Shown here: piece after piece, positions 1 to 5,596 of the stretch | How positions within the stretch are numbered: position 1 is the stretch's first letter | Layout of the letters: every line of letters begins with the position of its first letter | Source of the DNA: SKVL01 sp051747785 | GTDB lineage: Bacteria > Patescibacteriota > Minisyncoccia > Phycocordibacterales > CSBR16-193 | DNA: 12,954 nucleotides | Reading direction: 5' to 3' | Assembly (NCBI GenBank): GCA_051747785.1 | Contig: JBNJGN010000021.1 | Span: forward strand, 1 to 12,954 | Made by a program: the position numbers and the translations under genes | Notes under the pieces: model-generated | What the model was told of the DNA's origin: nothing | What the model saw: only the letters and a program-made list of their open reading frames with translations | The model's database searches: none

Positions 1-3
1 AGA

Positions 4-147
4 AGGAAAGTTTATCCCGTGCGAAGTCGAGGGACATAATTTCCTCCTATATACCTGTCTGCCGATGAGGCAGAATCTTGCCACCGCTTGAGGTTGTTTG
101 AAGCAAGCTCTTCGACAAGCTCAGAGCAGGCAGCTTCAAGTGGTGGT
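4..147. repeat. Cluster of imperfect palindromes in non-coding DNA
   Basis: Three foldable units lie side by side. At 4-46 AGGAAA and TTTCCT flank a TTATCCC/GGGACATAA arm around a CGAAGTCGAGGGA-type core. At about 59-75 TCTGCC and GGCAGA enclose GATGA. At 80-147 CCACCGCTTGA pairs with TCAAGTGGTGG and encloses a smaller hairpin, GCTC...GAGC, carrying TCGACAAGCTCA. The reverse complement of that core is TGAGCTTGTCGA, a sequence I associate with palindromic intergenic repeats in many bacteria. No open reading frame is convincing here. The units could be dispersed repeats or the end of a transcript that begins before the window. Confidence 0.5.
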
Positions 148-257
148 GAGATTTGGAAAAATTAAAAGACCCCCTGTGTGGAGTCGGCACGCGGAAGTTC
201 CGTGATGCCGAACAAACGGCCGGTGAAAGTCCGGCGACCGTTGGGGATTAAAATTTT

Positions 258-281
258 AAGGAGGTGATTATGCAACGTTAG
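258..281 (+). promoter_or_regulatory. Near-perfect Shine-Dalgarno sequence before a three-codon ORF
   Basis: AAGGAGGTGAT (258-268) complements the 16S rRNA 3' end over 11 bases. ATG follows at 270-272, 5 nt after GGAGG, but the frame is only ATG CAA CGT TAG (Met-Gln-Arg-stop). It sits inside the large RNA candidate, just after the palindrome TTAAAATTTTAA (248-259). No other start in this window has a comparable Shine-Dalgarno sequence. It may be a leader peptide, a ribosome-binding element of the RNA, or chance. Confidence 0.4.
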
Positions 282-495
282 ATCTGAGCGCCGCGGTGGA
301 AGGGCGCTGCAACATATAAGTACTTCCACTTCAGAGGCGGTGCTCTGAAACAAAAAACACTCGGGGTTGCTTTTCTTTGCTCGTTTCTACGGAAATGAGC
401 CCCTAAAAGGAAAGCTGGCCGTCCCTGTCAACAAAACGGCCAATCAGGTTCAATGAGGTCATTTCGGAGGAGCACCTCAGGTTCAAAGCTCCTCC

Positions 496-559
496 TCTTT
501 CTCACGCTGAGAGCGTGACTGATGAGCCCTTATGAGAGACTATGGCAGGGCGAAAAAGA
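496..559 (+). ncRNA. Type III hammerhead self-cleaving ribozyme
   Basis: All invariant core positions are present. CTGATGA (519-525) is followed by stem II GCCCT/AGGGC (526-530/547-551) with the required G10.1-C11.1 pair, then GAAA (552-555). Stem I is the closed hairpin TCACGC/GCGTGA (502-507/513-518) with loop TGAGA, directly before CTGATGA. Stem III is open: TCTTT (496-500) pairs with AAAGA (555-559), including the A15.1-U16.1 pair. The cleavage triplet is UUC (499-501), an allowed NUH, so cutting is predicted between C501 and U502. Stem III is the open end, hence type III. It follows directly on a pseudoknot of the surrounding RNA. Activity is inferred from the sequence; stem III has only 5 mostly A-U pairs. 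Confidence 0.85.
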
Positions 560-630
560 ATTATTTGAGAGGTAATAGGTCTTTTAAAAATTTAAAAAAG
601 TTACGATGAAAGTCAGGATCTCTGATCACT

Positions 631-760
631 GCACTTTAATACCTACAACACAGAAGACATACATGGCGTGCATTCCCGTGCACGACCTCTTCAGTTGTGT
701 ACGGGAGAAATCTCTCTCCGTGCACGTTTCGTACGTCTTCTGTGTTGTGGGTGTAATGCT
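631..760 (+). ncRNA. Second structured RNA candidate: long stem with a branched head
   Basis: A perfect 14-bp stem (645-658 with 735-748) is flanked outside by TAC/GTA-type pairs and encloses CGTGCA/TGCACG (667-672/721-726), a 12-bp arm with G-U pairs (675-686/694-705) and a small GAGA/TCTC hairpin (about 705-718). A long closing stem with two inner arms recalls 5S rRNA in shape, but no 5S consensus is present, and the open central bubble of 6S RNA is missing. The fold is nearly symmetric, so the strand is uncertain; plus is assumed because it lies downstream of the hammerhead RNA. The weak 66-codon frame at 606-806 runs through the fold and is not convincing as a gene. Confidence 0.5.
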
Positions 761-771
761 TAAAACAGACG

Positions 772-796
772 CTCTTTCTCAAAAACGAGAAAGGAG
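772..796 (+). other. Hairpin after the second RNA candidate
   Basis: CTTTCTC (774-780) pairs with GAGAAAG (787-793) around AAAAAC, with weaker outer pairs. It could stop plus-strand transcription, but there is no T-run after it, so a terminator call would be weak. From here to 856 I see only AT-rich sequence with repeated AAGATCT motifs. Confidence 0.35.
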
Positions 797-856
797 TAAT
801 AGATAAGATCTCAGGCCAAAACTGTAAATTTTATAATCACAGTAAGATCTTAAATA

Positions 857-1225
857 TCAGATCTTTAAAAATCTCTCAAGAGAAGTGGTCGGAATGAACT
901 CCTTAACGTAACAGTCAAGCGCAAGATCATCTGTTGGTTCCGAAAAATATATAGGCTTATTCTTTGCTACACAGTAACCAAGTTCCAGTTTGCAACTTGT
1001 TCCCATATAACCTTGAGGAGTTAGAAAATAGGCCACGTCCGCTTCGTCGATGGCCCGATAGTGATCCAAGGCCAGACGTTTTACCTCTTCTCCTGTATTA
1101 ATGGGTCTTTCATCCTCAGCATTAAGATTTGGAAAGAGCGGAATAAAGCCCAGCTCCTTAAGCTCTTCAGTGGTGTTCTTTATTAGTTCTTTATACTTCA
1201 TACTGGAACTTATCACTATTTTCAT
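857..1225 (-). CDS. Nucleoside 2-deoxyribosyltransferase-like protein
   Basis: This 122-residue protein has the compact Rossmann-like layout of the nucleoside 2-deoxyribosyltransferase superfamily: an N-terminal strand (MKIVISSSM), a helix, then an 'AIDEADVAYFLTPQGYMGTS' segment and an ELGYCVAKNKPIY segment. Glu81 in LELGY stands where family members carry the catalytic nucleophile. The family exchanges or hydrolyses bases of deoxynucleosides or nucleotides, but many short members have no known substrate, so only a nucleotide-related role in the cytoplasm is inferred. It is the last gene of the minus-strand operon, 30 nt after iscU, with no clear ribosome-binding site before its ATG. Nothing in the sequence links its function to Fe-S assembly; it may simply be co-transcribed. 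Confidence 0.7.
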   Translation of the reverse strand: MKIVISSSMKYKELIKNTTEELKELGFIPLFPNLNAEDERPINTGEEVKRLALDHYRAIDEADVAYFLTPQGYMGTSCKLELGYCVAKNKPIYFSEPTDDLALDCYVKEFIPTTSLERFLKI

Positions 1226-1255
1226 AAATTTTTTAAGTTATAAATTCTATAATCC

Positions 1256-1639
1256 TTATCCTTCTTTATTCCCGCCTCTGTGATCCTCTACCGCAGCTTT
1301 AAGTCCCTTTTGGGCAAGATCAGCGCAATGGATCTTAGGGGCCGGTAAAGATCCGAGCTCATCTAAAATATCTTGGAAGGTGATCTTGAGCGCTTCATCA
1401 ACTGTTTTGCCTTTGGCAACCTCACAGACCATGTCCGATGTAGCAATGGCGGCGGCACACCCTAAGGTCTTAAATTTCATATCCGCGATCTTTTCATCTT
1501 TCACTTTTATATAAACAGTCATAAGGTCTCCGCATCTGGGATTGCCGACCTCCCCCACTCCGTCGGCATCTTCTATCACTCCCATATTCTTGGGACTTAA
1601 AAAATGATCCATTGCCTTTTGTGAATACTTGTCATTCAT
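1256..1639 (-). CDS. iscU: Fe-S cluster assembly scaffold IscU/NifU-like
   Basis: This 127-residue protein is the scaffold on which [2Fe-2S] clusters are built from sulfur delivered by cysteine desulfurase, before transfer to apo-proteins. All three ligand cysteines are present: Cys36 in NPRCGD with Asp38, Cys61 in LGCAAAIATS, and Cys105 in KIHCADLA. The length is that of stand-alone IscU, with no extra NifU domains. The usual GCG is GCA here, a mild variant. The LPPVK chaperone-recognition motif of classical IscU reads LPAPK (98-102), so HscA-type handling is uncertain. Its ATG overlaps the iscS stop codon by 4 nt (ATGA), which indicates translational coupling and near-equal amounts of the two partners. 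Confidence 0.93.
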   Translation of the reverse strand: MNDKYSQKAMDHFLSPKNMGVIEDADGVGEVGNPRCGDLMTVYIKVKDEKIADMKFKTLGCAAAIATSDMVCEVAKGKTVDEALKITFQDILDELGSLPAPKIHCADLAQKGLKAAVEDHRGGNKEG

Positions 1640-2784
1640 CTTCCCGATATGTCTCTTAATCTTTTAATTGCTTCTTTAAGTTCTATTAAAAACTCATCAA
1701 TGTCTTTTTTCTCTGTACTCCTTCCCAAAGAAACTCTCAGAGAAGAGTGTGCTTCCAAGTCAGGCAGACCCATCGCTTTCAGTACATGTGATGCCTCTAA
1801 TGTTTTACTTGAGCATGCCGAGCCGGTAGAGGTTGCAATTCCCTTCTGATCCAAAAGCATCACCAAGCTCTCCCCCTCTACTCCGGTGAAACTGAAGTTG
1901 GCATTATTAGAAAGCCTGCCTGCTTTTGGACCATTAAGTGACGCGCCTTCAATTTTTAAAACTTCTTTAATAAGGCAGTCTCTTAACTTTTCGGTCTCTT
2001 CTTTGCGATTTACGCTTTTGAGAAGCTCCACTGCTTTACCTATTGCGACTATCAAAGGAGTGTTAAGTGTTCCGGGTCTTAGTTCTCTTTCCTGTCCGCC
2101 TCCGAAAAAGAGCGGTTCCAGTTTTAGATCATTCCTTTTATAAAGAACTCCGATACCTTTCGGTCCGTATATTTTATGCCCACTTAAAGTAAGCCCATCC
2201 ACTCCGAGCTCCTCAACATCTGCCGATAGGTAACCGATAGCCTGAACGGCATCGGTGTGAAAAAGTATCTTTCTTTCTCTTCTCTTGTTCTCTTTTTTGA
2301 TCAGCTTACCTATCTCTTTTATAGGTTGAATGGTCCCGACCTCATTGTTGGCATACATTATTGATACAAGCACGGTATCTTCTTTTATCTCTTTCAATAC
2401 ATCTTCCGGATTTACGAAACCCTCTTTATCAACCGAAAGGATCGTAAGATCGGCGCCGGAGTTTTTGACAGTTTGAAGTACCGCATCGTGTTCCACGGCG
2501 GAAGTTATGACATGGGGATTCTCCACTCCTCTCAAGACTCCTTGTATAAAAATGTTGTTGGCCTCCGTTGCCGAGCCAGTAAAGATGATCTCGTCCTTTT
2601 GGCAGGACAAGAAGTCGGCAACCCGCTCCCTTGCTCTCTCTATAACATCTTGAGCATCTCTCCCGAAAGAGTGAAGTGACGAACTGTTCCCGTACTTTTC
2701 ACTAAAACATGGAAGCATTTCTTCCAAGACCTCCTTGGCTACGGGGGTGGTGGCGGCGTTGTCTAAGTATATCTTTTTATTCAT
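1636..2784 (-). CDS. iscS: Cysteine desulfurase IscS/NifS
   Basis: This PLP enzyme takes sulfur from L-cysteine, giving alanine and an enzyme persulfide that feeds Fe-S cluster assembly and often tRNA thiolation. The 382 residues cover a complete family member. Visible landmarks are the N-terminal YLDNAATTP, His99 in SAVEHDAV, Asp178 and Gln181 in FHTDAVQA, the PLP-binding Lys204 in SGHKIYGPKG, RPGTLN (236-241), and the catalytic Cys324 in GSACSS. The catalytic loop is short, as in the NifS/IscS group. The gene starts within the last 8 nt of the Rrf2 regulator gene and overlaps iscU by 4 nt, so the three are one translationally coupled unit. Confidence 0.95.
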   Translation of the reverse strand: MNKKIYLDNAATTPVAKEVLEEMLPCFSEKYGNSSSLHSFGRDAQDVIERARERVADFLSCQKDEIIFTGSATEANNIFIQGVLRGVENPHVITSAVEHDAVLQTVKNSGADLTILSVDKEGFVNPEDVLKEIKEDTVLVSIMYANNEVGTIQPIKEIGKLIKKENKRRERKILFHTDAVQAIGYLSADVEELGVDGLTLSGHKIYGPKGIGVLYKRNDLKLEPLFFGGGQERELRPGTLNTPLIVAIGKAVELLKSVNRKEETEKLRDCLIKEVLKIEGASLNGPKAGRLSNNANFSFTGVEGESLVMLLDQKGIATSTGSACSSKTLEASHVLKAMGLPDLEAHSSLRVSLGRSTEKKDIDEFLIELKEAIKRLRDISGR

Positions 2785-3172
2785 TTTCTTTTTTTAAATG
2801 CTTCAAGGTTACTGAATTCATCTTCCTCTTCAAACTCTCATCGATCCTCTTCCAGACCGAGGCCGTCGGACAGATATCCTCCCTGTCGCATCTCTCGCCT
2901 ACACACTCAACCAAGTTAAAATTCTTCTCCAGTACCTCAAGTATGTCTTTCAAACTTATCCTTTCGGGGGCTATGGCCAGAGAGTAACCTCCGTTGGCTC
3001 CCCTCTTTGATCTTATAATCCCACCTTTCTCCAGATCAAAAAATATCTTCTCCAGATAGTCGGTTGATATACCCTCCTTCTCGGCGATCTCATGCATAGG
3101 ACAGTAACCTGAAGTCTGCGTAAGTCTTAAAAGAGCTCTTAGTCCATACTGTGATCTTTTTGAAATCTTCAT
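2777..3172 (-). CDS. Rrf2-family transcriptional regulator, IscR-like
   Basis: Translated from ATG at 3172 this is 131 residues. It opens with MKISKRSQYGLRALLRL, the typical Rrf2 N-terminus, followed by the winged helix (HEIAEKEGISTDYLEKIFFDL, then the wing KRGANGGYSL). Three cysteines at 90, 95 and 101 (C-x4-C-x5-C) correspond to the Fe-S ligands of IscR, whose spacing is slightly different. An upstream ATG at 3214 would put the start inside the predicted promoter, so 3172 is preferred. By analogy with IscR it should sense the cluster supply and repress its own operon when clusters are plentiful. It is first in an operon with iscS and iscU, with an 8-nt overlap to iscS. Confidence 0.88.
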   Translation of the reverse strand: MKISKRSQYGLRALLRLTQTSGYCPMHEIAEKEGISTDYLEKIFFDLEKGGIIRSKRGANGGYSLAIAPERISLKDILEVLEKNFNLVECVGERCDREDICPTASVWKRIDESLKRKMNSVTLKHLKKENE

Positions 3173-3175
3173 AAG

Positions 3176-3225
3176 CCGACTATTACAATCGGTTTTTATA
3201 ATAACAATAGACACAGATATATCAA
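3176..3225 (-). promoter_or_regulatory. Promoter and possible operator of the iscS-iscU operon
   Basis: On the minus strand TTGATA (3220-3225) and TATTAT (3198-3203) lie 16 bp apart and resemble -35 and -10 boxes. Transcription would start near 3191. An imperfect dyad of 17 bp (3176-3192, CCGA...TCGG) covers the start site and ends just before the ATG at 3172, a good place for autorepression by the Rrf2 protein. There is no clear Shine-Dalgarno sequence. Confidence 0.5.
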
Positions 3226-3262
3226 GAGTTAATAAAATAAGACGCGTAACTGCTCTAAGTTG

Positions 3263-3278
3263 TGGTATATTTTCAACA
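3263..3278 (+). promoter_or_regulatory. Extended -10 promoter of recG, predicted leaderless
   Basis: TGG followed by TATATT (3263-3271) is an extended -10 element. It ends 6 nt before the ATG at 3278, so transcription should start at or within a base of that ATG and leave no leader. No -35 box and no Shine-Dalgarno sequence are visible. An upstream TTG at 3260 in the same frame would lie inside the promoter and is rejected as start. Confidence 0.5.
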
Positions 3279-5467
3279 TGGAACCTGAAACGCCACTTGA
3301 AGAGCTCTTTCGTTTAAGCAGGGAACAGAAAAAAGGTCTTACAAAGTTGGGAGTCCACACAATCAGAGATCTTCTATATCTGTTCCCTTCTCGTTACGGC
3401 GATGTCTACGCAATTAAATACATAAGCGATGTTTCCGACAGAGAGAATGTTACTCTCTACGGAAGGATCACCAACATCCAAACCGGTAAAACCTTTAAGC
3501 GAGGCGTACCGGAGGCAACCGCTGTTATTGAGGACGACACAGCTAAAGCAAAGATCAGATGGTTTCATCAACCCTACATAGCTAAAAAGTTCTCCGAAGG
3601 ATCCCTGGTTAAACTTGAAGGAGAAGGAAAGAGGAGTAAGAACGGATCTCTTCTTTTCATAAATCCGGAAATTTCAATCGTATCAAAAATACCTCACGGA
3701 GTGGGAAACTCCCTTTTTGAAGATGCTTCCGAACAGTTCTTACAGCCGGTTTATCCGGAAAGCAAAGGTGTTACATCTCGTTTCATTAGATACAAGATAA
3801 AGGAACTTATAAACAAAGAAGTACTGGATCAGTTCGCCGATCCCATACCCTCGGACGTCTTGGAGAAGTACAGTCTTCCATCACTTAGGTCTTCACTTAT
3901 ATTCATCCATAATCCCAAAAGCCAGGACGACTCCTTAGTGGCGCGCAAGCGTTTTGCTTTTCAAGAGGTATTTTTCATACAGCTCAAAAAACAACTGGAA
4001 CGCAAACGCCGAGAGAAACATCCTTCCTTTTCCATAGCACCCCCTGAAGGGGAGGTGACTTCTTTTATAAAAAGATTCCCCTTCTCTCCAACCGAAGCGC
4101 AAGAGAGAGCCATGAAAGAAATACTTGCGGACATGTCTAATGAAACACCCATGTCCAGACTCTTAGAAGGAGACGTTGGATCGGGCAAGACCGCTGTCGC
4201 TTCCGTCGCTTCGTTTGCGACAGTAATGACACGTCCGCCGAAAGAAGAAGACCAGAAAAATAGAAAGGTAGAAAGAGAGAGCTTTGGAAATCTCCAAGTT
4301 GCTTACATGGTACCCACCGAAATACTGGCCCAACAACAGTTTGAAGGTTTCATTAAATACTTCTCTCATTTAAATATAAAAGTAGGTCTCATAACCTCAA
4401 GTGGTTGTAGAAAGTTCCCCTCCAAAGTTGATCCGAAAGATTCTACCAATATCTCCCGAAGACAGCTCCTTGAATGGGTCGACAACGGTGAGATCCCGAT
4501 TTTGATCGGCACCCATTCTCTGATACAGAAGTCCGTTAAATTCAAGAACTTGGCACTGGTTATAATAGACGAACAGCATCGCTTCGGAATGATACAAAGG
4601 CAAGACCTATTAAGAAAAGATAAGATAACACCTCACCTCCTTTCAATGACCGCCACCCCCATTCCCAGGACTCTCGCCCTTACAGTATATGGCGACTTGG
4701 ATCTCACCTTAATAGATGAAATGCCGGCGGGGCGTAAACAGGTAAGAACAAAGATAGCCTCCCCGGCTCAAAGAGAAGAGATGTTCAAAGAGATAAAAGA
4801 AGAGCTGAAAAAAGGAAGGCAAGCCTATGTCATCTGCCCTCGCATTAATGCACCCGATCCCGATCAGGAGAATGCTTTGAACGTCGCATCGGTGGAAGAA
4901 GAGGTGGAATACTTGAAAGAAAATGCTCTGCCGGATTTTTCCATAGAAGCACTACACGGAAAGATGTCTTCCAAGGAAAAGGAAGAAGTGATGAAGAGAT
5001 TTACAGGAGGAGAAATAGATGTACTGGTTTCAACTTCAGTTATAGAGGTTGGAGTTAATGTTGAAAATGCAACGGTCATAGCTATTGAAAGCGCAGAGAG
5101 GTTCGGCTTAGCTCAGCTCCATCAACTGAGAGGGAGGGTGTTACGAAGTTCTCATCAATCATACTGCTACGTATTCTCCGACACCGAAAGCGATAAAAGT
5201 ATCAAAAGACTAAGGGCTCTGAAAAAAGCCAAGAACGGTTTTGAACTAGCCGAGTTTGACTTGGCCCAGCGAGGCGCAGGCGAGCTTTACGGAAAAAAAC
5301 AGTGGGGGGTTTCGGATATGGCAATGGAAGCCATAAAGAATATTAAGATGGTAGAAGCGGCGCGAAAGGAAGCTCAAGATATAATAGAGAAAGACGAGGA
5401 ACTGAAAAGTTTCCCGAACTTAAAAAAACAGATAGAGGACAAAGACCAATTCGTGCATTTTGAATAG
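3278..5467 (+). CDS. recG: ATP-dependent DNA helicase RecG
   Basis: From ATG 3278 this is 729 residues, slightly longer than typical RecG. RecG remodels stalled replication forks and branched DNA. Counted from that ATG, an N-terminal region and OB-type wedge domain (about 1-160) precede the helicase core: Walker A GDVGSGKT (about 298-305), DEQH (about 432-435), SMTATPIPRTLAL, and the C-terminal lobe with VSTSVIEVGVNV and QLRGRV. The RecG-specific tail has LAQRGAGELYGKKQWG. Two oddities: a charged insert of about 20 residues after the Walker A helix (PPKEEDQKNRKVERE), and motif VI reading RGRVLRSS where RGRVGR is usual. It stands alone, divergent from the Fe-S operon. Confidence 0.96.
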   Translation: MEPETPLEELFRLSREQKKGLTKLGVHTIRDLLYLFPSRYGDVYAIKYISDVSDRENVTLYGRITNIQTGKTFKRGVPEATAVIEDDTAKAKIRWFHQPYIAKKFSEGSLVKLEGEGKRSKNGSLLFINPEISIVSKIPHGVGNSLFEDASEQFLQPVYPESKGVTSRFIRYKIKELINKEVLDQFADPIPSDVLEKYSLPSLRSSLIFIHNPKSQDDSLVARKRFAFQEVFFIQLKKQLERKRREKHPSFSIAPPEGEVTSFIKRFPFSPTEAQERAMKEILADMSNETPMSRLLEGDVGSGKTAVASVASFATVMTRPPKEEDQKNRKVERESFGNLQVAYMVPTEILAQQQFEGFIKYFSHLNIKVGLITSSGCRKFPSKVDPKDSTNISRRQLLEWVDNGEIPILIGTHSLIQKSVKFKNLALVIIDEQHRFGMIQRQDLLRKDKITPHLLSMTATPIPRTLALTVYGDLDLTLIDEMPAGRKQVRTKIASPAQREEMFKEIKEELKKGRQAYVICPRINAPDPDQENALNVASVEEEVEYLKENALPDFSIEALHGKMSSKEKEEVMKRFTGGEIDVLVSTSVIEVGVNVENATVIAIESAERFGLAQLHQLRGRVLRSSHQSYCYVFSDTESDKSIKRLRALKKAKNGFELAEFDLAQRGAGELYGKKQWGVSDMAMEAIKNIKMVEAARKEAQDIIEKDEELKSFPNLKKQIEDKDQFVHFE

Positions 5468-5596
5468 AACTTATCCGGAGGTTTTCAACAGATGATCCAC
5501 AGCTTATTAAGGTTTTAATTCTAATAAAAATTCAGAGACACTGAAGTCAGAAGGTTCCCTATTTAACCTTATCTGTAAATACAAATTAGTAAGTAC
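5468..5596. other. Spacer between convergent genes with small inverted repeats
   Basis: recG and the ATP-grasp gene end toward each other here. Short dyads occur: TTCAG/CTGAA (5531-5545) and AAGGTT/AACCTT (5551-5570, loop of 8). Neither is followed by a T-run on either strand, so an intrinsic terminator is possible but unsupported. Confidence 0.3.

Larger units (their letters stand above)
160..590 (+). ncRNA. Large structured RNA candidate with closed ends, two pseudoknots and a hammerhead ribozyme
   Basis: No protein gene fits here, but the strand folds throughout. The ends pair (TTAAAAGACC near 162-171 with GGTCTTTTAA at 579-588). Inside, in order: CCCC/GGGG (171-174/243-246) closing two hairpins (184-211, and 216-241 with stem GCCGG/CCGGC); AGCGCC/GGCGCT (287-292/303-308) whose loop GTGGAAG (296-302) pairs with CTTCCAC (323-329), an H-type pseudoknot; hairpin TTCAGAG/CTCTGAA (330-349); hairpin 379-400 with loop TACG; GGCCGT/ACGGCC (417-422/436-441); a second H-type pseudoknot of TGAGGT/ACCTCA (454-459/474-479) with GGAGGAGC/GCTCCTCC (466-473/488-495); then a hammerhead ribozyme (496-559). 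I found no RNase P, SRP or 6S consensus, and no riboswitch I recognise. The exact ends and the role are unknown; the plus strand is chosen because the hammerhead core reads on it. Confidence 0.7.

Noticed and set aside
216..241. Cobalamin riboswitch core, suggested by GCCGGTGAAAGTCCGGC
   Set aside because: It is a simple hairpin; the other conserved boxes of the class are absent, and no downstream gene is controlled by it.
160..590. RNase P RNA (rnpB), suggested by size, paired ends and a GAAAGTCCGG string at 225-234
   Set aside because: The 3' partner of P4 (CCGGCTTA-like), the GGTAAGAGC region and the other conserved blocks are missing; the string is the loop of a local hairpin.
606..806. 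Plus-strand 66-codon reading frame
   Set aside because: It runs through a 14-bp stem and branched head, has no ribosome-binding site and looks unlike a protein.
5480..5503. DnaA-box-like motifs (TTATCC, GATCCACA) suggesting an origin
   Set aside because: Each differs from TTATNCACA and there is no cluster or AT-rich unwinding region.
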